Source: Rickettsiaceae bacterium H1
GTDB lineage: Bacteria; Pseudomonadota; Alphaproteobacteria; Rickettsiales; Anaplasmataceae
Reading direction: 5' to 3'
Length of the DNA stretch: 64,000 nt
NCBI GenBank assembly: GCA_018101195.1
Contig: JACDQH010000002.1
Span: forward strand, 1 to 64,000
Shown: positions 35,826 through 44,424 of the stretch, piece after piece
How the letters are laid out: each line of letters opens with the position of its first letter
How positions within the stretch are numbered: position 1 is the stretch's first letter
Position numbers and translations under genes: made by a program
Notes under the pieces: model-generated
Databases searched by the model: none
Told to the model about the DNA's origin: nothing
The model's input: only the letters and a program-made list of their open reading frames with translations

Positions 35826-36587
35826 TTATTCTTTTACTATAGTTTTTAATTTCAGTGCATGGATTTCGTTTCCTATTTTATCTTGCAATGCGGAATAAAC
35901 CATTCTGTGTTGTTCTACTACACTTTTATTCTTGAAATGTTGTGAAGAGACGATTAAATAAAAGTGATTTCTGTCTCCTACTATATCTTCAACTGAAACT
36001 TCCGCATCGTGAAACCAATTTAGAACGGATTGACGTATTTTATCTAAATCGTAAGGCATAAAACGAAATATTAATACCTTAGTCTTACCATATCTTCTTT
36101 CATCTATCAAATTGTATTGTTTAAAGTTGTTTAATTGCCTTTCCTTGCTAACTTCTAAAATAATTACTGCATAGTTTTGAAGCCAATTTGCTTCTACTAA
36201 ATTATATAAGATTGTTTCATAATCGATTTGATTGTAAGGTGGGTCGATAAAAATAAGGTCGCACATTTTTTTAGCTAGTGGAGGATTAGTAGCATCTGCA
36301 TGAATTATTGTTACTTGTTTTATAAACGGTGAAGAATTATGACGAACGCTCGTGAGGTCTTTATCAATCATAAAAACATGCTTTGCTCCGTTAGATAAAG
36401 CTTCTAGCCCCATTGCTCCTGTTCCGCAGAATAAATCCAATACCTGTGCTTTTGCTAAAACATTGGAGTATAAGCGGTTATGGTTGAGTATGTTGAAAAT
36501 AGATTTTCGCACATTACCTGTAGTTGCTCTGATTTTATTATTACTTTTTAAACGATAACCTTTATAGACTCCCGATGTTATTTGCAT
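35826..36587 (-). CDS. rsmD: Fusion: RsmD 16S rRNA methyltransferase + BolA domain
   Basis: A single uninterrupted 253-residue frame. Residues 1-176 are RsmD, which methylates G966 of 16S rRNA: SAM site DLFCGTGAMGLEAL (51-64), catalytic FIDPPY (113-118). From Met177 a complete BolA domain follows: MPYDLDKIRQSVLNWF, NHFYLIVSS, then HRMVYSAL and IHALKLKT, with His208, His227 and His243. BolA works with monothiol glutaredoxins in Fe-S handling, and the next gene is such a glutaredoxin. BolA proteins normally stand alone. Met177 could serve as an internal start giving free BolA. The domain calls are firm; the biological meaning of the fusion is open. Confidence 0.92.
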   Translation of the reverse strand: MQITSGVYKGYRLKSNNKIRATTGNVRKSIFNILNHNRLYSNVLAKAQVLDLFCGTGAMGLEALSNGAKHVFMIDKDLTSVRHNSSPFIKQVTIIHADATNPPLAKKMCDLIFIDPPYNQIDYETILYNLVEANWLQNYAVIILEVSKERQLNNFKQYNLIDERRYGKTKVLIFRFMPYDLDKIRQSVLNWFHDAEVSVEDIVGDRNHFYLIVSSQHFKNKSVVEQHRMVYSALQDKIGNEIHALKLKTIVKE

Positions 36588-36869
36588 CTAATTTTCATAT
36601 TTAAAAATCTGAACGAGTACATAGCTTACTATATCGTGTAATATTGCTGTGTACTTATTTTCGGCAGAGTAATATATGCAAAATACTATTTCTTTTAATT
36701 GTTTTAATAAATGGTAAGAGGTTTTTCCGTTTGATAAATTATCCTGTAATTCTTGTAACTTTTCTATTAATTGATTTGCTATTTTGGTTGCAGACTCATT
36801 ATTATTAATAACCAAAGGTTGATCGCTAAAATCATAATTAACCACTTCTGTATTAATAAAATTATTCAT
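36588..36869 (-). CDS. Unknown small protein
   Basis: 93 aa, not recognised; mostly helical, without signal or membrane segment. It ends directly before the rsmD-bolA start on the same strand, so it is probably the first gene of the operon ending in grxD. TTGCAG and TATACT boxes (18-base spacer) can be read upstream on the minus strand. Apart from a weak resemblance to helical chaperones, no function suggests itself. Confidence 0.6.
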   Translation of the reverse strand: MNNFINTEVVNYDFSDQPLVINNNESATKIANQLIEKLQELQDNLSNGKTSYHLLKQLKEIVFCIYYSAENKYTAILHDIVSYVLVQIFKYEN

Positions 36870-37119
36870 AAATTGGTTTGATAATTTGTTTTCCTTGATA
36901 AGTAGTATAATACGGTTGGTAAATTTACTGCAATAGATTTGTTATATGTGTTGGGTTTGTGATTAAATTTTTTTTACAATATAAAATATGAAAACTATAT
37001 GTAGTACCTTAAGTGAGTGATACTCTCTATATCTTCTTACAGTTTATTTTTGTATTATGTAAAATTTTACACTATTAAAATTTATTTTTAACATATTGAT
37101 GATAAGCGCAGTGAATTAA

Positions 37120-37260
37120 TTATAGATTGTATTTTTCTAATTTTTGCTTCATAATTTTATTTTTTCCATAATAATTTTCACCTCTCTTTATTATAATAGC
37201 AGGATCTTGCATACAAGAGGTCAAAAGGGCCAACAATAATAAATTAAGTATATATCTCAT
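37120..37260 (-). CDS. Small lipoprotein, unknown
   Basis: A 46-residue frame starting ATG at 37260. MRYILNLLLLALLTSC is a textbook lipoprotein signal (lipobox LTSC, Cys16), leaving a 31-residue mature peptide, CMQDPAIIIKRGENYYGKNK plus a short basic tail. It could be a VirB7-sized lipoprotein or the remnant of a larger envelope protein. It lies alone in the 490-base gap between the genes at 36869 and 37358, the rest of which shows nothing recognisable. Confidence 0.5.
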   Translation of the reverse strand: MRYILNLLLLALLTSCMQDPAIIIKRGENYYGKNKIMKQKLEKYNL

Positions 37261-37357
37261 GTGATCGTGATATAAAAAATATAAAATGCATATTTACATT
37301 TTTACAATTTTGCATTTATATAAAGACACATACGTTAATTTAATTAATACATCAAGT

Positions 37358-37492
37358 ATGAAACGTACTTTTCAGCCAAATAATCTTATCCGTAAGAGAA
37401 GACATGGTTTTAGAGCAAGGATGAGAACTAAATCAGGTCGTATTATCATTAACAATAGGAGGGCTAAAGGTCGTAAGCGTTTATGCGCTTAA
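37358..37492 (+). CDS. rpmH: 50S ribosomal protein L34
   Basis: L34 (44 aa). The start ATG 37358 gives [20 protein letters not shown], the canonical beginning, and the end is GRKRLCA. The frame is open further upstream, but those codons have no resemblance to L34. It overlaps rnpA by ten bases, the conserved rpmH-rnpA pairing. Confidence 0.97.
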   Translation: MKRTFQPNNLIRKRRHGFRARMRTKSGRIIINNRRAKGRKRLCA

Positions 37493-37836
37493 AAGGTTTG
37501 GTAATCTTGAAAAAAAATGAAGATTTTCAATACAATAAGTGTTATGGTTTGGGTTATTTTGGGAAAAAACTTATTTTACAAATCTCTCGGTCAAGCTATC
37601 CTTCATTAAATAAAATTTTTGTCGGTTTCATTGTAAGTAAAAAGGTTGGCAAGGCGGTTAAGCGTAACCTAATAAAGCGTAGATTAAGGGTTATAACGCA
37701 AAAGTTATTAATTAATGAAGATTCTGGTAAAAATTATGTTTTAATTGCAAAAAAAAGTGCATCTGATGCAACTTTTACTGAATTAAAACAAGATTTGTTA
37801 TTCTGCTTAAAAAAAGTAAGAGAGCATAATTGTTAA
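37483..37836 (+). CDS. rnpA: Ribonuclease P protein component
   Basis: RnpA (117 aa) assists the RNase P RNA in maturing tRNA 5' ends. The RNR motif is [14 protein letters not shown], preceded by [12 protein letters not shown]. The start at 37483 lies in the end of rpmH; a later ATG is also possible. It converges with lysA, overlapping by four bases. The RNase P RNA gene is not in the window. Confidence 0.95.
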   Translation: MRLKGLVILKKNEDFQYNKCYGLGYFGKKLILQISRSSYPSLNKIFVGFIVSKKVGKAVKRNLIKRRLRVITQKLLINEDSGKNYVLIAKKSASDATFTELKQDLLFCLKKVREHNC

Positions 37837-39062
37837 TTTGTAAAGTTGTACAAATTTGTTTTTAATTCTTTGGCAATTAACTCATCGTATGTTTCTTTTT
37901 CTCGAATAATAAAGTAATCATCGTTTTTTATTATAATTTCGGGTATCAATAAACGCGAGTTATAATTGTTAGACATTGACATGCCGTAAGCACCCGAGGT
38001 ACAAATAGAAATTAATTCTCCTTCTTTTAACCTGGGTAGCTTTTTTTGTGTGGCAAAAGTATCGCTGCTTTCACAAATTGGTCCTACTATGTCAACAATT
38101 TCCGTTTTTTCGGAATGGTTGTTAATCGGTATAATTTCATGATTTGCTTTATATAGTGCTGGACGCATAAAATCATTCATGCCGGCATCGATAATAACAT
38201 GAGTATTATGTTGGCTTTGTTTTACGAATAAGACTTTTGTAACTAAAATTCCTGTGTTAGCTACTAATGTTCTGCCTGGCTCGATAATTAATTGATATTG
38301 ATCGAAAAGATCGTTTGCCAATCGATAATATTGTGAATAATCGAATTCTTTCTCGTTATCGTGATATGGCGTGGAAAATCCTCCGCCTAGATCTAACCTT
38401 TTAATATTTGTGCTTTTTACACATTCTAAAATGTCTTTTAACTTATATAGAGCTTTTTTGAAGACTGAAAAGTTTGAAATTTGCGAACCTATATGAATTG
38501 ATAAAGCAATGATTCGATTATCTAAAATTTGAGCCAAATCTTCTGCTGGAATACCGAATTTATCTTTTTTTCTGCAGGTAGAAATTTTATCATGAGTTTC
38601 TCCTTCTATATCTAGGTTTATTCTAATCCCGATTGGGGCATTTACGTTTAAGTTATTGGCAATTTGTTTGACTAATTTTAATTCCGGAATTGACTCGACG
38701 TTAATTTGATAAATATTGTTTTTTAAAGAGAATTCTATTTCTTGTGTAGTTTTACCTACACCTGAAAAAATTATTTTTTTTGCACCTCCGATTAAAGCCC
38801 TTCTCATTTCTCCTTCTGATACTGTGTCAGCTCCTGCACCTTGATTAACTAAAGTTTTGATTATTGAAATGTTAGGATTGGCCTTTACTGCATAACATAT
38901 TAGAACATTTGGCATAAGGCGCGAAATTTTTCGGTAGTTATCTATTATTCCTTGATAAGTATAGCAATAATAAGGCGTATCGAATTTTATCTTTGTAAGA
39001 TCGACATTTTCTACCCATAAAGAATTTTGTATATAACGGATTTGATCAGATAAATAATTCAT
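37833..39062 (-). CDS. lysA: Diaminopimelate decarboxylase
   Basis: LysA (409 aa) makes lysine from meso-diaminopimelate using PLP. The PLP Lys is in CYAVKANPN; the glycine loop is LDLGGGFSTPY; the C-terminal active-site Cys lies in GPICESSD, and CTSGAYGMSMSNNYNSR closes the site. Intact. It shows that the lineage keeps lysine and, by inference, DAP metabolism for peptidoglycan. Confidence 0.96.
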   Translation of the reverse strand: MNYLSDQIRYIQNSLWVENVDLTKIKFDTPYYCYTYQGIIDNYRKISRLMPNVLICYAVKANPNISIIKTLVNQGAGADTVSEGEMRRALIGGAKKIIFSGVGKTTQEIEFSLKNNIYQINVESIPELKLVKQIANNLNVNAPIGIRINLDIEGETHDKISTCRKKDKFGIPAEDLAQILDNRIIALSIHIGSQISNFSVFKKALYKLKDILECVKSTNIKRLDLGGGFSTPYHDNEKEFDYSQYYRLANDLFDQYQLIIEPGRTLVANTGILVTKVLFVKQSQHNTHVIIDAGMNDFMRPALYKANHEIIPINNHSEKTEIVDIVGPICESSDTFATQKKLPRLKEGELISICTSGAYGMSMSNNYNSRLLIPEIIIKNDDYFIIREKETYDELIAKELKTNLYNFTN

Positions 39063-39300
39063 ACTGGCACAAATTTACTTAATGTATGTTAGTTTTTGTT
39101 TAATGCTTGATTTTTACAATGATTTTTTATGGGTAAAATTTTATGCTTAAGTACTTATTTGTGTGGTTTATAAATAAAAATTAATATTGTAATCTTCATT
39201 AACCTAAAAGCTAGTTATAATATGTTATTATTGACAAAATATGTATATTTTAGTAAGTTTTGATTATATATTTAATTATTATTTTTTTAGTTTTAGTACA

Positions 39301-39741
39301 ATGATAAGAATAGCTATAGCTTCAGATCATGCTGGATTTTCATTAAAAAAAGCTTTAAAAGATTGGTTAACTGAAAATCATTATACCATTTATGATTATG
39401 GTTGCCACAGTAACGAGATTGTGGATTATCCTGATTATGTTTATGATGTTTTAGACGATACTATAAGCTTGAGAAGTGATTATGGAGTATTAATCTGCGG
39501 TTCGGGAGTGGGAATGAGTATTGCGGCGAATCGTTATCCCAAGACTCGAGCAGCATTATGTTACAGTGCGCGATTAGCAAAATTGGCTCGCGAGCATAAT
39601 AATGCTAATATTATATGCTTAGGGTCGGTGTTTACCAGTGTTCGGTTGGCACAAGAAATATTGAAAACGTTTTTTACTGCTAAATTTACTGGGGGAAGGC
39701 ATGAATTAAGGGTAAAAAAATTGGAATCTTTAAAAATTTAA
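39301..39741 (+). CDS. rpiB: Ribose-5-phosphate isomerase B
   Basis: RpiB (146 aa) interconverts ribose-5-phosphate and ribulose-5-phosphate. The start at 39301 gives MIRIAIASDHAGFSLK, the standard N-terminus; the frame is open for 20 earlier codons (from 39241) that do not match. The active-site Cys is in VLICGSGVGMSIAANR. The glyA gene follows after three bases, a common alphaproteobacterial pair. Confidence 0.95.
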   Translation: MIRIAIASDHAGFSLKKALKDWLTENHYTIYDYGCHSNEIVDYPDYVYDVLDDTISLRSDYGVLICGSGVGMSIAANRYPKTRAALCYSARLAKLAREHNNANIICLGSVFTSVRLAQEILKTFFTAKFTGGRHELRVKKLESLKI

Positions 39742-39744
39742 GTA

Positions 39745-40971
39745 ATGAATCATTCGTTTTTAGAGAAATCCGATCCCGATATTTATAATATACTCGTAAA
39801 AGAATCACACAGGCAAAAGAATAATTTACAACTGATAGCTTCGGAAAACATAGCGAGTAAAGCAGTTATGGAAGCTCAAGGTAGCGTATTTACTAATAAA
39901 TATGCCGAAGGTTATCCAGGAAAAAGATATTATTCTGGTTGTGAGCATGTTGATGAAATAGAATTGCTTGCAATTGATAGATTATGCGAACTGTTTAAGT
40001 GTAAATTTGCTAATGTTCAACCTCATTCGGGTGCTCAGGCTAATCAAGCTGTTTTTTTATCTTTATTATCACCTGGAGATACGATATTAGGTTTGGCTTT
40101 AAATTCGGGCGGGCATTTAACTCATGGTGCCGGACCGAATCTGTCGGGTAAGTGGTTTAACTCCGTATGTTACGAGGTCGATAAAGATAGCTTTTTAATA
40201 GATATGGATTCTATTGCCGATTTGGCAGAAAAGCATAAACCTAAATTAATCATTGCGGGTGCTTCTTCTTATCCGAGATATATTGATTTTGTTCGTTTTC
40301 GTGAGATTGCCGATTCGGTAAAGGCTTATTTGTTAGCCGATATATCGCATTATTCGGGATTAATAGCAGCAGGCTTATATCCATCGCCATTTCCTTACGC
40401 TCACGTAGTTACTTCTACAACTCATAAAACCTTAAGAGGTGCTAGGGGCGGTGTGATAATGACTAATGATCATGTGATAATTAAACAAGTCAATTCCGCT
40501 GTTTTTCCAGGAACGCAGGGTGGGCCTTTAATTAATGCTATTGCAGGTAAGGCTGTTGCATTCGGAGAAGCGTTAAAACCGAGTTTTAAACAATATGCAA
40601 ACCGAGTAATTGCAAATGCCCGATTTATGAGTGAAACCTTAAAAAAAGGAGGAGCTGAAGTGTTGACTGGAGGTACTGATTCTCACATTATATTAGTAGA
40701 TTTACGTTCTAAACGATTAAAAGGGAATGTAGTTGCATTTAACTTAGAACAAGCAGGAATTATATGTAATAAAAATGCAATACCTTTTGATAATGAAAGT
40801 CCGACCGTTACTTCTGGTTTAAGGTTTGGTAGTGCTGCAGAGACGACTCGTGGTTTTGACGAAAAAGGTTTTGAAGAAATTGCTAATTTGATTTTAGAAG
40901 TTATGCGTAGCGATAGTAACATTTCAGGCGTCAGAGAAAGAGTAAATCAGCTTTGTTCTAACTTTAATTAA
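39745..40971 (+). CDS. glyA: Serine hydroxymethyltransferase
   Basis: GlyA (408 aa) converts serine and tetrahydrofolate to glycine and methylene-THF. Early motif [23 protein letters not shown]-binding Lys in [30 protein letters not shown] also conserved. Intact and tightly linked to rpiB. It is convergent with the portal gene, 11 bases away. Confidence 0.97.
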   Translation: MNHSFLEKSDPDIYNILVKESHRQKNNLQLIASENIASKAVMEAQGSVFTNKYAEGYPGKRYYSGCEHVDEIELLAIDRLCELFKCKFANVQPHSGAQANQAVFLSLLSPGDTILGLALNSGGHLTHGAGPNLSGKWFNSVCYEVDKDSFLIDMDSIADLAEKHKPKLIIAGASSYPRYIDFVRFREIADSVKAYLLADISHYSGLIAAGLYPSPFPYAHVVTSTTHKTLRGARGGVIMTNDHVIIKQVNSAVFPGTQGGPLINAIAGKAVAFGEALKPSFKQYANRVIANARFMSETLKKGGAEVLTGGTDSHIILVDLRSKRLKGNVVAFNLEQAGIICNKNAIPFDNESPTVTSGLRFGSAAETTRGFDEKGFEEIANLILEVMRSDSNISGVRERVNQLCSNFN

Positions 40972-40982
40972 AGCTATATTAA

Positions 40983-42149
40983 TTATCTGAATTTTTCACC
41001 TTCTTTAATTTTAGGTAATCCGAAAGCTTCGCGTTTTTCGTTGATCGTCATGAAGTTTGCGTTTTCAACATAACGCCATAATTTTTCTCTTTTTAGTGTT
41101 AATACTTCGATTGCTTCTTTGTTATATGTAATTTTCAAATCATTACCGAAGCAAGGAGTTAACCACCGATTAAAGTTATCTATAATGTTATCGAGGGTGG
41201 GTAATATCGTTTGTTCCCAGAGCGCTAACCTTGCTTCCACTAAATTGCTATAAGTGTTATCTCCCGGGATTCCCAGTAATTGAGGTGGAACACCGAATGC
41301 TAATGCAATATCTCTGGCAGAGCTGTGTTTACTATTAATAAAATCCATATCTCGCGGAGAAATTCCCATTTCTTTCCACTCTAGTCCTCCTTCTAATAAT
41401 AACGGTCTTCCTGCATTTGCGCTACCGGAGTATAAATCGTCGATTTGTTCTTTTAGCCTTTTGTATTGATCGAAATCCAGTGTGCCTCCGGTTCCGTCTT
41501 TGTTTGTGTTGGTAATTAAGGCGCCGCTTGGTCTGGCACCGTTTTGTAGCATGGATTGATTCCATGCACCCGATTGATTATGTTGGTCTATACTGTAAGA
41601 TGCCGCTTCTAAGGGAGATAAGCCGTACCAATCGTCAAGCGGGTTAAAGGTTTTTAAATGTAAAATTTTTGATCTTCCAGTGTATTGATTTATTATGAAA
41701 TCTTGAGATTTGTTATTTACTTTATACCTATAACCGAGCGGTATATTGTGATTCCCTTTTATTATTTCTATTCTATCGGGTCTTAATAAGTGTAATTCGT
41801 TTGGTGTTTTATCTCCTAACATCATTATATAACTATTTCCGCTAATTAGCCGATAACCGACTATTGATTCCATAAACTCGGATTTCGACATGTTACTGTT
41901 CGGGTTTTGTAACAACCGTAGTAACGGATGGTAATGTTCTTGTATTTTACCTGATTTCGTATGTTTGTATAGAAGAAACGGGACCGATGATATTGCTATC
42001 GCTATCATATTTATCGACCTAAATGCAATAACGTTTTTTTGATATCCTTCGTTAGCAAAATTATAATAGCCGCGATAGCTCCATTGGGGTTGAGATGTAA
42101 AATATAAAGATGTTTGACTCGAATTTTTTTTGTTAAAGAGGTTGAACAT
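40983..42149 (-). CDS. HK97-family phage portal protein, probable gene transfer agent relic
   Basis: 388 aa matching HK97-type portal proteins: NVIAFRSINMIAIAISSVPF (N-terminal), HPLLRLLQNPN, LISGNSYI, a GLSPLEAA segment, and ARDIALAFGVPPQLLGIPGD with NTYSNLVEARLALWEQTI. Portals form the ring through which DNA enters a capsid. No other phage gene is adjacent. In Rickettsiales, gene-transfer-agent-like head genes are known to be scattered singly over the chromosome, which fits this lone, intact, base-composition-typical gene better than a prophage. Confidence 0.9.
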   Translation of the reverse strand: MFNLFNKKNSSQTSLYFTSQPQWSYRGYYNFANEGYQKNVIAFRSINMIAIAISSVPFLLYKHTKSGKIQEHYHPLLRLLQNPNSNMSKSEFMESIVGYRLISGNSYIMMLGDKTPNELHLLRPDRIEIIKGNHNIPLGYRYKVNNKSQDFIINQYTGRSKILHLKTFNPLDDWYGLSPLEAASYSIDQHNQSGAWNQSMLQNGARPSGALITNTNKDGTGGTLDFDQYKRLKEQIDDLYSGSANAGRPLLLEGGLEWKEMGISPRDMDFINSKHSSARDIALAFGVPPQLLGIPGDNTYSNLVEARLALWEQTILPTLDNIIDNFNRWLTPCFGNDLKITYNKEAIEVLTLKREKLWRYVENANFMTINEKREAFGLPKIKEGEKFR

Positions 42150-42249
42150 AATTTCTTAGTTAATGTTGTTTTGTATGCTAATCTTAGCGATTAAGGAAGT
42201 GGTTATGTAATTGTGAAAAATATATCGATATGGTGATTAAAACATTTTT

Positions 42250-42280
42250 TTGACTTCGGTAAGTAAGGTTTTTATATAAT
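42250..42280 (+). promoter_or_regulatory. Sigma70-like promoter of fabI
   Basis: TTGACT (42250-42255) with TATATA at 42273-42278 (17-base spacer) or TATAAT at 42275-42280 (19 bases). Transcription would start near 42286, so the ATG at 42286 is unlikely to be the start and ATG 42301 is preferred for fabI. Confidence 0.55.
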
Positions 42281-42300
42281 ATTATATGCAGTCAAACATA

Positions 42301-43098
42301 ATGAAAAACCTTAAAGGTTTAATATTCGGAGTAGCTAATCAACGTTCGATCGCTTGGGGTATAGCACGATCATTACATAATCATGGTGCCGAATTAGCTT
42401 TTACTTATCCAGTAGATTCGATAAAAAAGAGGATCGAACCGCTTGCAGAAAGTTTAAATTCAAATACCGTTCTTTATTGCGATGTAACGGATGAAAAATC
42501 TATAGACGATACGTTTGAGGCTATCGAAGAAAAATGGGGGAAATTGGATTTTGTTGTTCATGCAGTTGCATTTTCGGATAAAGAAGAATTAAAAGGTAGA
42601 TATGTCGATACGTCGTTAAATAACTTTTTAAATTCGATGCACGTGTCTTGTTATTCTTTTACCGCAATCGCACAACGTGCGATCAAGTTGATGAAAAATG
42701 GCGGCAACTTGTTAACATTATCTTATTATGGCGCTGTTCGCGTGATACCTCATTATAATGTTATGGGCTTATGTAAATCGGCATTAGAGGCAAGTGTGCG
42801 TTATTTGGCAGCCGATTTGGGGAAAGATAACGTTAGGGTGAACGCAATTTCCGCAGGGCCGATCAAAACATTAGCTGCCTCAGGCATAGGCGATTTTAAT
42901 TATATCTTAAAATGGAATCAATATAATTCTCCACTTAAACGTAACACTACGATTGAGGATGTCGGTGATGCTGCGATTTATCTTTTAAGTCCTCTAAGCA
43001 GAGGTACGACAGGAGTAATTTTACCGGTTGATTCCGGTTATCATGTTGTCGGAATGAAAGCAGTTGATGCACCCGATATCGAAAAAGTTGCGAATTAA
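42301..43098 (+). CDS. fabI: Enoyl-[acyl-carrier-protein] reductase (NADH)
   Basis: FabI (265 aa) reduces the enoyl-ACP in the last step of fatty-acid elongation. The start MKNLKGLIFGVANQRSIAWG matches the family; the catalytic Tyr and Lys are spaced as YNVMGLCK; ISAGPIKTLAASGI is also conserved. It is followed with no gap by aroC. An upstream ATG (42286) would add five residues but lies at the expected transcription start. Confidence 0.95.
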   Translation: MKNLKGLIFGVANQRSIAWGIARSLHNHGAELAFTYPVDSIKKRIEPLAESLNSNTVLYCDVTDEKSIDDTFEAIEEKWGKLDFVVHAVAFSDKEELKGRYVDTSLNNFLNSMHVSCYSFTAIAQRAIKLMKNGGNLLTLSYYGAVRVIPHYNVMGLCKSALEASVRYLAADLGKDNVRVNAISAGPIKTLAASGIGDFNYILKWNQYNSPLKRNTTIEDVGDAAIYLLSPLSRGTTGVILPVDSGYHVVGMKAVDAPDIEKVAN

Positions 43099-44163
43099 AT
43101 GGCTTTTAACTCTTTTGGTAATATCTTTCGCTATACTAGTTGGGGCGAAAGTCATGGTAAAGCGATAGGAGGAGTGATTGATGGAGTACCTGCAAATATA
43201 CTGCTGCATGAAAGTGATATTCAATTTTATTTAGACAGGCGTAGTCCCGGTCAATCCGCTTATACGACAGGTAGGAAGGAAGCAGACGAAGTAGAGATTT
43301 TGTCAGGTGTATTTAACGAAAAGACTACGGGTGCTCCTATTGGTTTGATTATTTATAATAAAGATCATAATTCGAAAGATTATAGCGAGATAAAAGATAA
43401 ATTTCGTCCGGGGCATGCTGATTTTACATATTTTAAAAAGTATGGAAATAGGGATTATCGAGGTGGCGGTAGAGCAAGTGCCAGAGAGACAGCAATTAGG
43501 GTAGCAGCCGGTGCGATCGCACGGAAAATTATCGATAAGGTAACAATTAAAGGAGCCGTAATACAAATCGGTGAGTATAAAATCAAAAATTTTGCTTGGG
43601 ACGAGGTAAATGATAATCTGTTTTTTTGCCCTGATAAAGAAATGAAAAAAATTTGGTCGGATTATATAATTAAGACTAAAGAAAAGGTTGATTCGGTAGG
43701 AGCCGTTATCGAAATACATGCAAATAATGTTCCGATCGGTTTGGGCGAGCCTGTTTACGGAAAATTGGATGCTGCTATTGCAGGTGCTATTATGGGTATT
43801 AATGCGGTAAAAGGTGTTGAATTCGGTATGGGCTTCGAATCTGCCTCTATGCATGGTAGCAATTATGTTGATGAAATGATTTTTGAAGATAATAAGGTAA
43901 AATTTTTCTCCAATAATAACAGCGGTATATTAGGAGGAATATCTACAGGACAACCTATTATTACCAGATTTGTCGTTAAACCTACCAGTTCGATTAAACA
44001 AAATCTGAGAACTATGGATATTCATAATAATAATGTAGAAATTTCAACCCGGGGAAGGCACGATCCGTGTATCGGGATTAGAGCAGTGCCTGTGGGTGAA
44101 GCTATGGTTGCATGTGTCCTTGCCGATTATTATTTGGCAAATAAAGCTGTTGGGAAGAAATAG
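43099..44163 (+). CDS. aroC: Chorismate synthase
   Basis: AroC (354 aa) makes chorismate from EPSP using reduced FMN. Signatures: [20 protein letters not shown] at the N-terminus, [20 protein letters not shown], and [18 protein letters not shown]. Intact. It begins directly after the fabI stop. Its 3' end overlaps a small gene on the other strand by 62 bases. Confidence 0.97.
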   Translation: MAFNSFGNIFRYTSWGESHGKAIGGVIDGVPANILLHESDIQFYLDRRSPGQSAYTTGRKEADEVEILSGVFNEKTTGAPIGLIIYNKDHNSKDYSEIKDKFRPGHADFTYFKKYGNRDYRGGGRASARETAIRVAAGAIARKIIDKVTIKGAVIQIGEYKIKNFAWDEVNDNLFFCPDKEMKKIWSDYIIKTKEKVDSVGAVIEIHANNVPIGLGEPVYGKLDAAIAGAIMGINAVKGVEFGMGFESASMHGSNYVDEMIFEDNKVKFFSNNNSGILGGISTGQPIITRFVVKPTSSIKQNLRTMDIHNNNVEISTRGRHDPCIGIRAVPVGEAMVACVLADYYLANKAVGKK

Positions 44164-44329
44164 TTTTGTCTTGAATCGACACTTTTTTTTTTTGCTCAAA
44201 ATGAAGATATAAACTAGATGCACATATTGTAAATCCGAATGCTTTTATGAAACAAGCAGCAAATGGCATTCCGGTTATGCTCATTCCTACTGTTAACAGT
44301 AAAAAAGTCATTATTATTTTGTTATTCAT
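44102..44329 (-). CDS. Small unknown membrane or exported protein
   Basis: 75 aa, not recognised. The first ~38 residues are hydrophobic ([19 protein letters not shown], then [12 protein letters not shown]), a signal or one to two membrane segments, followed by a polar tail. Reality is supported by a good ribosome site (AGGAG six bases before ATG 44329) but weakened by the 62-base overlap with the end of aroC. Confidence 0.45.
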   Translation of the reverse strand: MNNKIIMTFLLLTVGMSITGMPFAACFIKAFGFTICASSLYLHFEQKKKVSIQDKTISSQQLYLPNNNRQGHMQP

Positions 44330-44424
44330 AATACTCCTATGATTAATCGTGGTGTATTATTATCTAGATAAACTAAAAATATTAAGTTTTCGTGAGCATA
44401 TCATTTTTTTTTCTATGCTTAAAC

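Noticed and set aside
40983..42149. Prophage around the portal gene
   Set aside because: Neighbours on both sides are housekeeping genes (glyA, fabI); no integrase, terminase or tail genes and no attachment repeats seen.
43303..43854. 183-codon minus-strand frame inside aroC
   Set aside because: Antisense shadow of a fully conserved chorismate synthase; composition of the product (His/Tyr/Cys-rich) is artefactual.
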